A model generated the notes under the pieces. It worked only from the letters and a program-made list of their open reading frames with translations, was not told the origin of the DNA and did not search any database. A stretch of DNA of 54,900 nucleotides from contig JAEYOJ010000143.1 in assembly GCA_023411815.1 (NCBI GenBank), forward strand, positions 1 through 54,900, given 5' to 3'. Shown piece by piece: positions 32,535-41,293 of the stretch (its first letter is position 1; every line of letters starts with the position of its first letter). The position numbers were made by a program, and so were the translations under genes. The DNA is from Pseudomonadota bacterium (GTDB lineage: Bacteria > Desulfobacterota > Desulfovibrionia > Desulfovibrionales > Desulfovibrionaceae).

Positions 32535-33215
32535 ATGGACAAGGTCTATGCACGGCTGATTGCATTACTCTTACTCCTCGGCACGTTTTTTCCTGCCCAA
32601 GCCTGGGGCCTGGACGTGTTCATCGGCCCCCGCCTCGGCACCCTGGGCGTCGGCGCCGAAGTCGGAGTCGGGTTCACCGACTTCATCAAGCTGCGCGGGG
32701 TCGTGCAAGGCCTGGACTGGACGCTCGAGGACAAGAAGGTGTCCGGGATCAACTACGACTTCGACCTGGACTTCTTCACCGCCGGCTTGCTGCTGGACAT
32801 CCATCCCCTGGGCATCATGCCCGTGGGCGGCTCCTTCCGCGTAACCGCCGGGGCGCTGTACAACGCCAACAAGCTCTCGCTGGAGGCCAGGCCCACGCAA
32901 AGCGTGTCCGTCGGCGGCACGGACTATGCGGCAAGCGACGTGGAAAGACTCGACGCCGACGTGAAGTTCAACAATATCGCCCCATACGTGGGCCTGGGCT
33001 GGGGCACGAGCCCGAGCCTGCTGCCCTTCGCCTTCACCGCCGACCTGGGCGTGCTCTACCAGGGCTCGCCGCGGGTGAGCTTGAATTCTCCCAAGGCCAA
33101 CACGACTTCCGGGCTTGCCGAGTCCCTGGAACGTGAACAGGAGGAAATGAAGGACGACCTGTCCTCATGGAAATGGTACCCGGTGGCCATGGTCGGCTTC
33201 GCCATCATTTTTTGA
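32535..33215 (+). CDS. outer-membrane beta-barrel protein
   Basis: A 226-residue exported protein starting at ATG 32535 with AAAGGAG upstream; 17 in-frame codons before it lack a binding site. Residues 1-25 are a signal peptide (LIALLLLLGTFFPAQAWG). The rest alternates short amphipathic strands and turns: VFIGPRLGTLGVGAEVGVGF, FDLDFFTAGLLLDIHP, FRVTAGALYNANKLS, IAPYVGLGWGTSP, and ends in WYPVAMVGFAIIF with the C-terminal Phe typical of BamA-assembled barrels. An eight-stranded barrel is plausible. Function unknown. Confidence 0.8.
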   Translation: MDKVYARLIALLLLLGTFFPAQAWGLDVFIGPRLGTLGVGAEVGVGFTDFIKLRGVVQGLDWTLEDKKVSGINYDFDLDFFTAGLLLDIHPLGIMPVGGSFRVTAGALYNANKLSLEARPTQSVSVGGTDYAASDVERLDADVKFNNIAPYVGLGWGTSPSLLPFAFTADLGVLYQGSPRVSLNSPKANTTSGLAESLEREQEEMKDDLSSWKWYPVAMVGFAIIF

Positions 33216-33294
33216 TCGTATCGCCGGGGTACGGAACCGGATATCTCCGAAACCGTTCCGCGCCCACGAGCCCAGGAAAGACCATCCGTCAAAG

Positions 33295-33322
33295 ATAAGC
33301 CTGGCGACATAAGCCTGGCGAC
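33295..33322. repeat. 14-bp perfect tandem duplication
   Basis: ATAAGCCTGGCGAC occurs twice head to tail (33295-33308 and 33309-33322), 85 bp before the surface-antigen lipoprotein gene. It may be replication slippage or a double regulator site. Confidence 0.7.
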
Positions 33323-33406
33323 GGTTTGCACAACGATTCTCAACTTGAGTTTGCCCTCTTTCACCACAGAGGCTAGCATGGCCAGTGAAATAAAGGGGGT
33401 TGCGGC

Positions 33407-33907
33407 ATGCTGCGCCTTGAACGCACGATGGCGATACTGGCACTCACGGTTCTGACGGCATGCTCCGGTAGTACTGCCGGCATAGGTTTGGGCATAGGAG
33501 GGGGAAGCGGAGGAGGCGGCGTCTGGGTCCAGGGCTCGCCCGGAGCCATGAGCCGGGAGCGGCCGCCCGGCAAGGAGGTCACCGAGGGCAGCGCCCTGTC
33601 CGTGCCCGCGTCGGCCCAGCTATCCGAAGGCATGCGCGCCTGGCTGCAGACCCAGGCGGACCTCACGGATCTCAAGGCGATCAACTACGGCCTGGAAAAC
33701 AACCAGCAAGGTGAAGCCCTGGGCTGGCGCAACTTCGATACCGGGCGGGCCTACTCCCTCACTCCTGGCGAGCACAGAAACGCAAGCGGCCTCCGCTGCC
33801 GGGATTTCGAGCTGAACATGACCCGGGATGGGGCCACGGGACAGTCCTTTTCAGGCTCGGCTTGCAGAGGGGACACCAGCCAATGGAGCCTTGAGAAGGG
33901 CGTTTGA
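33407..33907 (+). CDS. surface antigen-family lipoprotein
   Basis: A 166-residue protein with AAGGGGG upstream of its ATG. The signal peptide ends in a lipobox, LTAC (Cys19), so it should be lipid-anchored. A Gly-rich stretch (GLGIGGGSGGGG) follows. The last 60 residues (WRNFDTGRAYSLTP, GLRCRDFELNM, GQSFSGSACRGDTSQW) match the rickettsial 17-kDa surface antigen type domain with its two cysteines. Its role is unknown. Its stop is followed by the MarR gene after about 205 bp. Confidence 0.8.
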   Translation: MLRLERTMAILALTVLTACSGSTAGIGLGIGGGSGGGGVWVQGSPGAMSRERPPGKEVTEGSALSVPASAQLSEGMRAWLQTQADLTDLKAINYGLENNQQGEALGWRNFDTGRAYSLTPGEHRNASGLRCRDFELNMTRDGATGQSFSGSACRGDTSQWSLEKGV

Positions 33908-33996
33908 GCCGGCCGGAAGAACGGCCTTTCGCACCGCAGCATTTCCAGCGGCGGCCAGGACTCCACCCGCCGCTAAAAGTTGTTGCCTTAATCATT

Positions 33997-34012
33997 CAAT
34001 TTGCGAAAATTG
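33997..34012. promoter_or_regulatory. 16-bp inverted repeat upstream of the MarR gene
   Basis: CAATTT GCGA AAATTG: 6-bp half-sites with a 4-bp spacer in an AT-rich patch, 102 bp before the MarR-type start. MarR proteins bind such palindromes and often control themselves. Confidence 0.45.
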
Positions 34013-34113
34013 CTGTCACGAGCGCACGAAACAACGTGGCAAGCGGGCTTTCTACAGACCGTACGCTCGCCGTTCGCCATATTTCATGCTGTCAACGCGG
34101 AGGTCAGGTCGCG

Positions 34114-34629
34114 GTGCTGTACACTCCCGAGATTCCCTCGGAAGAAATTCTGCAAAAACTGTCCAAACGATATCCGCGCATGGACCCTGACTCGTTCAGG
34201 GCCTGTCTGGTGCTCGCGCGTTGCGGGACGGATATGAATGCGGCTTTTGAGGATTTCCTCGTCCAATGCAAGCTGTCCCAGGGCAGGTTCATGGTGCTCG
34301 GCTACATGAATCGCACGCCCGACGAGCCCTTCACGCCGACTCAGCTGGCCAAGGCCCTGGGCGTATCCCGGGCGACCATGACCGGTCTCGTGGACGGGCT
34401 GGAAGCCGCGGGGTTGGTGGAGCGCGGCATCCACTCCGAGGATCGGCGCAAGATGCGCGTGCGCATGACCGCCAAGGGCCGCAAGGCAATGGACGACATC
34501 ATGCCCGAGTTCTACGGCTCGGTGGCGTCCATCATGAGCGGGGTCAAACCGACCGACCACAAGCGGCTGGTGGAAATGCTCGAAGCCGTTAGCAAGGCTC
34601 TCGTGGCCTTCAGAAACGCACATCGCTGA
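34114..34629 (+). CDS. MarR-family transcriptional regulator
   Basis: A 171-residue winged-helix regulator. I use GTG 34114 with GGAGG about 10 nt upstream; the frame is open further left to 33904, but that part does not resemble the family. FTPTQLAKALGVSRATMTGLVDGLEAAGLVERG is the recognition helix region and SEDRRKMRVRMTAKGRKAMDDI the wing, with the conserved D-R-R. Ligand and targets are unknown. The palindrome at 33997 is a candidate self-operator. Confidence 0.88.
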   Translation: MLYTPEIPSEEILQKLSKRYPRMDPDSFRACLVLARCGTDMNAAFEDFLVQCKLSQGRFMVLGYMNRTPDEPFTPTQLAKALGVSRATMTGLVDGLEAAGLVERGIHSEDRRKMRVRMTAKGRKAMDDIMPEFYGSVASIMSGVKPTDHKRLVEMLEAVSKALVAFRNAHR

Positions 34630-34800
34630 TACTCCGGCCGGCTTCCCTTTGTTTCCATGGGCTGCCTCATAGAGCTGATCAGCTTTTAAGACGCCCGCTC
34701 CGGCGCTGACGGCGCAAGCGAATCGCGCCTACGCCGAAGCTGGCGGCAAGCCATGCCGAAGCCTGGCTTGCAGAGCATTTTCAAAAGCAAATGCCCTGGG

Positions 34801-35112
34801 TCATGCGCGCCTGGCCTTCCAGCTGCCCGTCCTCGGCCGGAACCCCGAGGGCTTGGGGCGGATCCAGCAAAGCCAGTCCTGGACGCGCGCATCAGCCAAT
34901 ATCCGCTCCAGGCTGTGATACTCGCCGGCCAGCTCCTTTTCGCTGAAGATCTGGTGGATGCGGATATGGCAAGGGGAGCACAGGTCCACGGTCTCCCGCA
35001 GATCCTGGGAGCGAGCGTCCTTCCTTCGCTTGAGCCTGCGGTGCAGGCTGCGCGGAAAGAGATGGTGGCGGGTGGTCAGCTCCGGCCGGCCGCAAAGGGC
35101 GCAAGAGCGCAT
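34801..35112 (-). CDS. small HNH-like zinc-finger nuclease family protein
   Basis: A 103-residue protein. Cys4-x2-Cys7 near the start, HHLFPRS with His16-His17, and DLCSPCHIRIH with Cys45, Cys48, His49 and His53 give a treble-clef, HNH-type arrangement with four cysteines for zinc. Relatives are widespread single-domain proteins annotated as HNH endonucleases; whether they cut DNA is untested. It overlaps nothing and is convergent with the MarR gene. A 12-bp palindrome AGCTGATCAGCT followed by TTTTAA lies at 34673-34684 between them. Confidence 0.7.
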   Translation of the reverse strand: MRSCALCGRPELTTRHHLFPRSLHRRLKRRKDARSQDLRETVDLCSPCHIRIHQIFSEKELAGEYHSLERILADARVQDWLCWIRPKPSGFRPRTGSWKARRA

Positions 35113-35151
35113 GGATCCAGGATAGGCTTCGATCCGTGCGGGGGCAAGCCG

Positions 35152-35394
35152 TCATCGACGCAAGCGGCCCACGATCCACAGCAGCAGCAATGCGCCGACT
35201 GTAGCCGAGATCAGGGCGCCGATCGGCCCGAACGGCCTGAAACCCACGATGCGGAACAGGACGCCGCCGATGAAGGCGCCGGCGATGCCCAGCAGGATGT
35301 TCTTCGGCAGCCCGAAGCCGCCGCCGCGCATGATCTTACCGGCCAGCCAGCCGGCCAGCGCGCCTATGATTAGCATGAACAGGAGATAGAGCAT
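35152..35394 (-). CDS. GlsB/YeaQ/YmgE family membrane protein
   Basis: An 80-residue inner-membrane protein starting at ATG 35394 with AGGAGG upstream. Three hydrophobic segments with Gly-rich spacing: LYLLFMLIIGALAGWLAGKIM, NILLGIAGAFIGGVLF and IGALISATVGALLLLWIVG. This is the transglycosylase-associated protein (GlsB/YeaQ) pattern, linked to general stress; the molecular role is unknown. The gene stands alone. Confidence 0.88.
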   Translation of the reverse strand: MLYLLFMLIIGALAGWLAGKIMRGGGFGLPKNILLGIAGAFIGGVLFRIVGFRPFGPIGALISATVGALLLLWIVGRLRR

Positions 35395-35574
35395 CGAGCC
35401 TCCTCGGCCTTGCGGCCTGCATAGCCCGCTCCCTTGCGCAGGGAAGCTTCCGTGGCTTTTCATCCCGCAACTCGGCGAAGCATTCTCGCACATCTTACCT
35501 TGTGGACATTTTCCAGTCCTGAACAATTATTTCCGCGACGATCCCGGCTGCGGAATGCCGATATGGAGACATGC

Positions 35575-36474
35575 ATGCGCAGCAGAATGAACATAGGCGG
35601 ACTGACCGGATTGCCCCTGATGGCCGGGGCGGTTCTCATCAGCTTTGCCCCGGTCTTCGTGAAGATATCAGGCGTGGGCCCGGCCACGGCGGGCTTCTAC
35701 CGCCTGCTTTTCGGCGGCCTGGCGCTGAGCCTGGCGGCCCTCGCGGGCGGTCGGTTCCAGGCACCCACGGGCGGCCGCCTGGGGCTGGTTCTGCTCGCGG
35801 CCGTGCTCTTCGCCCTGGACCTGGCCTTCTGGCACCGCTCCATCCATCATGTGGGACCGGGGCTGGCCACGGTGCTGGGCAACTTCCAGGTCCTGGTCCT
35901 CGCCGTTGCGGGCATCCTGTTCTTCCGCGAGCGGCCCGGCCTGCGCTTGCTCGTCGCCGTGCCCATGGCCATGCTTGGCGTGTTCCTGCTGGTGGGGACG
36001 GATTGGCGGGACCTCGGCGTCGAGTACAGGATGGGAGTGGTCGAGGGCCTGATCACGGCCGTGTTCTACGGGGCCTATCTCATCACCCTGCGCCGGGTGC
36101 AATCCAGCCAGGACCATGCGGCCCAGGTGTCGGGCATCGCCGCCGTGAGCTTGTTGAGCGTCGTGCCAATGTATGGGGTCATGCTCCTGCAGGGCGAATC
36201 GCTGGCCATTCCCGACCTGCGCAGCGGCGGCGTGCTGCTGGCCTATGGCGTGCTCTGCCAGGGCGGAGGCTGGCTGCTCATCTCCCGCGGCCTGCCGCAG
36301 GTCACGGTTTCGGCGGCGGGGCTGTTCATCCTCCTCCAGCCTACCCTGTCCTTCGTCTGGGACGTGCTCTTCTTCGCTCGCCCCCTGCGCCTCACGGACC
36401 TTGCCGGAGCGGCCCTGGCCCTGGGGGCCATATACCTTGGAACCCGCAGCACCCAGCCGCCGGATGACGTGTAG
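35575..36474 (+). CDS. EamA/DMT-family transporter
   Basis: A 299-residue protein with ten hydrophobic segments in two EamA repeats. GAVLISFAPVFVKISG opens the first, with the family's Arg in FYRLLFGGLAL; the second starts VVEGLITAVFYGAYLITLRR. LQPTLSFVWDVLFF near the end is typical. ATG 35575 has GGAG upstream; earlier in-frame codons lack a site. DMT exporters move amino acids, nucleotides or drugs across the inner membrane; the substrate here is unknown. Confidence 0.88.
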   Translation: MRSRMNIGGLTGLPLMAGAVLISFAPVFVKISGVGPATAGFYRLLFGGLALSLAALAGGRFQAPTGGRLGLVLLAAVLFALDLAFWHRSIHHVGPGLATVLGNFQVLVLAVAGILFFRERPGLRLLVAVPMAMLGVFLLVGTDWRDLGVEYRMGVVEGLITAVFYGAYLITLRRVQSSQDHAAQVSGIAAVSLLSVVPMYGVMLLQGESLAIPDLRSGGVLLAYGVLCQGGGWLLISRGLPQVTVSAAGLFILLQPTLSFVWDVLFFARPLRLTDLAGAALALGAIYLGTRSTQPPDDV

Positions 36475-36529
36475 GCAACCGATGTAGCTGAATATCTTCC
36501 GGACGGGGACTCAGAGCGACTGATCTCCA

Positions 36530-37063
36530 TCAAGCCTTGCTGCGGTCGGCGGCGGCCTCCACCTGGTCGGCCGTCGCCTGCGGTTCCAGGGTCTGTCCGG
36601 ACTCCAGGCGGGCCCGGATCAGATTGATCTCGCGCATGATCTCGGGCTCATCCGGGTTGAAGTAGCTTTTCCAGGATTCCAGGGCCGCATCCAGCCTGTC
36701 TTCGCGCGCCAGGCACAAGCCCAGGTAGAGCGAGGCCAGCCGGCTCTCGGCCTTGCGCAGCACGCGCTGCAGCTCGACCTTGGCCTGGACGATCTTGCCG
36801 GACTTGTACAGACACCAGCCGAGCTTGGCCCGGATATCGTGAGCCTCCGGCGACTGCGCCAGGACGTCGCGGTAGGCGGAGGCCGCCTGGGCGTACTCGC
36901 CGCCTCTGGCCAGCGCATCGGCCTGCAGGGTTTCAGGCGCGATGCCGGTGACCTGCCCTCCGGACTCTTCGGGACCGCGAAAACGATTGACCAGACCAAG
37001 AAGCAGATTGCGCCGGGATACCTTGTTTCCGCTCAAGCCTTTGTCATCCTGCCTAGTCTTCAC
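36530..37063 (-). CDS. tetratricopeptide repeat protein with SRRNLL N-terminus
   Basis: A 177-residue protein from GTG 37063, which has AAGGAGG 5 nt upstream. Near the N-terminus SRRNLLLGLVNRFRG resembles a Tat signal start but lacks a long hydrophobic core, so export is doubtful. TPR units follow (QADALARGGEYAQAASAYRD, AKLGWCLYKSGKIVQAKVELQ, YLGLCLAREDRLDAALESW). It is divergent from a second TPR protein 168 bp away. Function unknown. Confidence 0.7.
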   Translation of the reverse strand: MKTRQDDKGLSGNKVSRRNLLLGLVNRFRGPEESGGQVTGIAPETLQADALARGGEYAQAASAYRDVLAQSPEAHDIRAKLGWCLYKSGKIVQAKVELQRVLRKAESRLASLYLGLCLAREDRLDAALESWKSYFNPDEPEIMREINLIRARLESGQTLEPQATADQVEAAADRSKA

Positions 37064-37230
37064 AACACCCTCCTTGCAGCTACGCTGCGTCAAGCTCGGC
37101 GTATTCATGGCGATGGGCGAACCGCCACTTCGGCTTAAGTGTCATTTGACACGCAGCCGGAAAAAAACCATCTTACAGCCACTTGTTCGTGGCACTCCTT
37201 GCCAGAACCATCCGCTACATACGACCCGAA

Positions 37231-38649
37231 ATGACGACAACAAATACCAAGTTTCTGCAGCAGCAACGCCTGCATGAAAAGACCGTGCGCGAATTCGTCG
37301 AGCAACAGGGCGGCGTTTTCATAGCCTTGTCCGACGATTCGGTATTCGTCAACAATCTGCGCGGAGCGGCCTACAAGCACTTGGCCCTGCGCGCCGGCGC
37401 GGTACGCAGCTTCACTGGTAGGGAGCACCTCATCAGGGAGCTCAAGGAAGTCATCAAGAACCGCAACAAGCCGCTCATCTTCGTGGAGCGCGAGACCGAC
37501 GGCATATCCAACGCCGACTTCATCAAGTTCCTGCGCGCCAACATCCCGGACATCTTCATTCTCGTGCTGACCACGGAGATCGCCAAGGAGCATCTCATCC
37601 TGTTCCTGGAGATGGGCGCCAACTCCTGCATCACCAAGCCCATTTCCATCGACCAGCTCGTGGAGAAGATCGCCTTCACGGTCAAGCCGCCCACGCAGCT
37701 CGTGGCGCTCATCGAGCGCGGCAAGAAGCTCATGTTCCTCAAGGAGTACGAGAAGGCCCTCAAGATCGCCACCAAGGTCCTGGAGGTCAAACCCAACTCC
37801 CCGGCCGGTCTCATGCTCAAGGGCGACGCGCTCAAGTCGCTGGGCAAGCGCAAGGAGGCCCTGGTGGCCTACCGCCAGGCCAGCGACATGGCCGAGATGT
37901 ACCTGGAGCCGCTCAAGAAGCTCGCCGACTACTACAACGAGGAGGGCGACGAGCAGCGCGAACTCGTGTACCTGGACCAACTCGACCAGCTCTCGCCGCT
38001 CAACGTCGACCGCAAGATGTCCATCGGCCGCATCAACGCCAACATAGGCAACTTCGAGAAGGCCGAGGAAGTATTCGACCAGGTGGTCCGCCTGACCAAC
38101 CGCGACGCCAAGGCCCGCGTGGCCAGTATTTCCAAGAACATAGGCGAGTACCTGACCCAGAAGAACGCCAGGCTGGCCGAAAAGTACCTGATGCACAGCC
38201 TGCGCACCAAGCGCAACATGATCTCCAAGTCCGACATGGAGACCTTCAACACGCTAGGCATCGCCTTGCGCAACCAGGGCAAATGGCAGGAGGCCGTCGC
38301 CAACTACATGTCGGCCCTCAAGATCGCGCCGAACGAGGCCAACCTGCACTACAACATGGCCCTGGCCTACACCGACGGCGAGGACTTCGCCCACGCGGCC
38401 GAGCACATGGACGAGGCCGTCCGCCTGGACTCCAGCCTCGGCACGGACAACGACATAGTCGCCTACAATATCGGGTACGCCTTCCTGCGCGGGAAACAGG
38501 TCCAGAAATCGGGCAAATACCTGACCCTGGCCCTCAAACTCAACCCGCAGAACGAGAAGGCCCAGGAAGCGCTGATCCAGCTGAAGACGCTGGCAGCGGA
38601 GATGGCCGCGGCAGCCAAGGTCGCGGCGGCGCAAGGGCAAGGCCAGTAG
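37231..38649 (+). CDS. degenerate receiver domain fused to TPR repeats
   Basis: A 472-residue soluble protein from ATG 37231. Residues 28-150 follow the receiver fold: ALSDD, then PLIFVERETDG where the phosphoacceptor Asp would be Glu86, a Thr pair at 114-115 and the conserved Lys136 in CITKP. Residues 160-460 hold TPR units (KKLMFLKEYEKALKIATKVL, KSLGKRKEALVAYRQA, GIALRNQGKWQEAVANYMSA, HYNMALAYTDGEDFAHAAEH). The C-terminus is Ala/Gln-rich. With Glu at the acceptor site it may be a constitutively active or phosphorylation-independent receiver. The start lacks a strong binding site. Confidence 0.8.
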   Translation: MTTTNTKFLQQQRLHEKTVREFVEQQGGVFIALSDDSVFVNNLRGAAYKHLALRAGAVRSFTGREHLIRELKEVIKNRNKPLIFVERETDGISNADFIKFLRANIPDIFILVLTTEIAKEHLILFLEMGANSCITKPISIDQLVEKIAFTVKPPTQLVALIERGKKLMFLKEYEKALKIATKVLEVKPNSPAGLMLKGDALKSLGKRKEALVAYRQASDMAEMYLEPLKKLADYYNEEGDEQRELVYLDQLDQLSPLNVDRKMSIGRINANIGNFEKAEEVFDQVVRLTNRDAKARVASISKNIGEYLTQKNARLAEKYLMHSLRTKRNMISKSDMETFNTLGIALRNQGKWQEAVANYMSALKIAPNEANLHYNMALAYTDGEDFAHAAEHMDEAVRLDSSLGTDNDIVAYNIGYAFLRGKQVQKSGKYLTLALKLNPQNEKAQEALIQLKTLAAEMAAAAKVAAAQGQGQ

Positions 38650-38655
38650 ACCGGA

Positions 38656-39726
38656 TCAGTTTCCGGCCTGCTCCGTCTCGGGGCCGGACAGCAGGTGGAA
38701 GAAATCCTGCACGAACCTGCCCGAGACAACTTCCGGCAGGGTGAAACGCGGCGGCGGCAGGCCGTTAGCGACTCCGGCATAGGCCGCCAGAAGCCGCGCC
38801 GAGATGTCCAGAGAGCGCGACTCGGCCAGGGCCAGCAGCTCGTCCCGCTGCCCGGCGGGCAGGTCGAAAGCCCGGCAGGCCATGGGCCTGCGCTCGAAGA
38901 TCAGGCACTCCCCGTATTCGTTCAGCGGACAGAGCACGTCGGACGCCCGGTAGGCCGCCTGCACCTCCGGTCCGAAGCGCCGACCGCCACAGGCCCTGCG
39001 CGCCTCACGCACGGCGCGCGTGACCTCCACTGCCCGCTGCACGCACATTTCGCGGCTGGTGCGCGCCAGAAGCCCGGTCATGGCATGCTTCACGTACACC
39101 GCCTCGGCCAGGGGAACCTCCACCAGATCACGGCAGCATCCCGCATGCTCGCGGCCGCACAGGCGCACTTCCCCGCCGAGCTGAGTGTCCAGGGCGGCCA
39201 GGATCTGCTCGTGCTCGGCCAGGAAAGGCGCCAGATCCACCATGTGCCGCACTTCGAGCATCGGCTCGCGCAGGGTCAGCGGCTTCTCGCGCTTGCCGTA
39301 GTTGCGGATGAACCACCATTGATTGAAGTTGGCCGGCTTGGACTTGAAGGGCTTGAGCGTGCGGTTGGCCAGCTTGGAGCCCAGGCCCTTGCGCAGCAGA
39401 TAGGCGTTGAGCACCGTGCCCGTGCGGCCGATGCCGTGGCGGCAGTGGATGAGCGCCTTCTTGCCCAGGTAGATGACCTCGTCCAGCCAGTCCAGGGCCT
39501 TTTCCAGCTCCGGCAGGTCCGGAGCCTGCTCGTCCGGGATGGGCAGGTAGTAGGTCTCGAAGCCCGCCTCAGACTCGATCCAGTGCAGGTCGCAGAACTC
39601 GGCGCACAGATTGAGGATGGCCGTGACGCCCTGGGCCTTGAGGGCGTCCAGGTCATCATGGGTCATGGGCGCGGAGCCTACCGCGAGGGCGTCCGTCACC
39701 CAGTTGACTTTGTAATGGCTGGCCAT
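38656..39726 (-). CDS. dual-specificity phosphatase fused to YkgJ-type Cys cluster
   Basis: A 356-residue fusion from ATG 39726; an in-frame GTG-type or ATG start 13 codons earlier (39765) is possible. Residues 5-150 are a cysteine phosphatase: ALIHCRHGIGRTGTV is the P-loop with the catalytic Cys and Arg, and NLCAEF/LPIPDEQAPD supplies the general-acid region. Residues 185-330 hold CGREHAGCC and DVLCPLNEYGECLIFERRPMACR, the cysteine pattern of YkgJ (Fe/Zn-binding CxxxCxxCC) proteins. The fusion suggests a redox- or metal-controlled phosphatase. Its 5' end is divergent from the ferric-reductase-like gene. Confidence 0.8.
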   Translation of the reverse strand: MASHYKVNWVTDALAVGSAPMTHDDLDALKAQGVTAILNLCAEFCDLHWIESEAGFETYYLPIPDEQAPDLPELEKALDWLDEVIYLGKKALIHCRHGIGRTGTVLNAYLLRKGLGSKLANRTLKPFKSKPANFNQWWFIRNYGKREKPLTLREPMLEVRHMVDLAPFLAEHEQILAALDTQLGGEVRLCGREHAGCCRDLVEVPLAEAVYVKHAMTGLLARTSREMCVQRAVEVTRAVREARRACGGRRFGPEVQAAYRASDVLCPLNEYGECLIFERRPMACRAFDLPAGQRDELLALAESRSLDISARLLAAYAGVANGLPPPRFTLPEVVSGRFVQDFFHLLSGPETEQAGN

Positions 39727-39868
39727 GGGCTGAGATATAGGCACTTTGGGGCGGGTTGCAACCATGCGGCACTCGGACGGCAGCGCGCAGCCGAAACATG
39801 TGCGCCGATCAAGACCGTTCCTTCGCGGCTTTCTTGTGGTCCGGCCGCAACGGAGCTATTCCTTGAAC

Positions 39869-41293
39869 ATGCTGACCACTTCCAGCTCCTCGCAGCGCCT
39901 CGCGCCCGTCATCCTGAGCGTCGTTTTCACCCAGATCATCTGGCTGGGCAGCAAGTGGTTCTTCCAGGACTGGTTCGACGACCCGTTCAAGTACCCGGCC
40001 AAGGCGGCCTCCCTTACCGCCACCGTGCTCATGTGCTGGTGCATCGCGCTGTCCACGCGCTGGCGGCCCCTCGAGGACTTTTTCGGCGGGCTAGACAAGG
40101 TCTACCAGGTGCACAAGCGGCTCGGGCGCTGGTCCTTCTACGTGATCCTCATCCATCCGCTCTGCCTGGCGGCGCACAGGCTGCCCGATCCGCTGGCCTT
40201 CCTCGCATACCTGTGGTTCCAGGAGTCCACGGGAGATCCGTACCTGGTCGGGCAGAACCTCGGCACCATCACGCTCATGCTCATGGCCGGGCTGGTGGCG
40301 CTGACCCTGTGGATCAAGCCGCCCTACCACATCTGGAAGCACAGCCACGAGTGGTTCGGCCTGGTCCTGCTGCTGGTCGTCGCGCACATCTGGTACGTGG
40401 ACGCGGACATCGCGGCCTATCCGCTCCTGCGCGTCTGGATGTACGCGCTGCTGGCCGTCTCCGCGGCGGGCTTCGTCTACATCCGCTTCCTCTACCGCTT
40501 CCTAGGCCCCCGCTATCGCTATGTCGTTTCGCGCGTGGAGAAGGTCGCGGACATCCTGGAGCTGACCTTCGCGCCCCGGGACAGGAAGATGGACTTCAAG
40601 CCCAGCCAGTTCGTGTACCTCGTAGCCCGCAAGCCAGGCATCTCGCCGGAGCCGCACCCCTACTCCATCGCCAGCGGCTACAGTCTCGGGGCGGAATTCA
40701 AGCTCGGCATCAAGCAGCTCGGCGACCACACGCGCAGCATCGAGGCCCTGACCAAGGGCGACGAGGTCGACGTGTACGGCCCCTACGGCCGCTTCAGCGA
40801 CAGGTTTCTGTCCGGCGGCCGCGACTGCGTGTTCATCGGCGGCGGCATCGGCATCACGCCCTTCCTGGGCATGTGGCACGTGGCCCTGCACTCCGAGGAG
40901 CGCCTGAGCGCGGAAAGCGTGTCCCGCGAACTGCGCAGGATGCACCCGGAGATCATCAAGACCTGGGAAAGCCCCCGCGTGTCCCTTTTCTATGTCTGCC
41001 GCCAGGAGAAGGAAGCCAGCTTCGACGACGACATCAGACAGGAGGTCATCCTCAGCCAGTTCCGCGGCTTCGAAAACCTGGAGAAGCGCGGCCACGGCTA
41101 CGAGCTGTACATAAGCTCCAGGCAGGGCCGCATCGACGCGCGGTACATCGCGGAGCGCGTGCCCGGCGGCGTGCTGGACAAGGATATCTATCTCTGCGGC
41201 CCCACGCCCATGGTCGATTCGCTCATCAGCCAGTTCAAGCGCATGGGCGTGCCGGCCGACCATTTCGTGGTCGAGGATTTCAACCTGCTCTGA
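39869..41293 (+). CDS. ferric-reductase-like transmembrane flavoprotein
   Basis: A 474-residue protein from ATG 39869; TTG 39863 has GGAG at better spacing and is an alternative. Residues 10-215 contain six membrane helices with haem-type histidines (VHKRLGRWSFYVILIHPLCL, HIWKHSHEWFGL, VVAHIWY). Residues 220-320 are an FAD-binding barrel (HPYSIASG carries the FAD motif), and 345-474 a NAD(P) domain (GGGIGITPFLG, LYICGP-like YLCGPTPMVD). It should move electrons from NAD(P)H across the membrane to iron or another acceptor. It ends 14 bp inside the convergent ADP-ribosylglycohydrolase gene. Confidence 0.87.
   Translation: MLTTSSSSQRLAPVILSVVFTQIIWLGSKWFFQDWFDDPFKYPAKAASLTATVLMCWCIALSTRWRPLEDFFGGLDKVYQVHKRLGRWSFYVILIHPLCLAAHRLPDPLAFLAYLWFQESTGDPYLVGQNLGTITLMLMAGLVALTLWIKPPYHIWKHSHEWFGLVLLLVVAHIWYVDADIAAYPLLRVWMYALLAVSAAGFVYIRFLYRFLGPRYRYVVSRVEKVADILELTFAPRDRKMDFKPSQFVYLVARKPGISPEPHPYSIASGYSLGAEFKLGIKQLGDHTRSIEALTKGDEVDVYGPYGRFSDRFLSGGRDCVFIGGGIGITPFLGMWHVALHSEERLSAESVSRELRRMHPEIIKTWESPRVSLFYVCRQEKEASFDDDIRQEVILSQFRGFENLEKRGHGYELYISSRQGRIDARYIAERVPGGVLDKDIYLCGPTPMVDSLISQFKRMGVPADHFVVEDFNLL

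Noticed and set aside
34673..34684. palindrome AGCTGATCAGCT as a terminator
   Set aside because: The dyad is short and weakly paired; TTTTAA follows, but stability looks too low to call.
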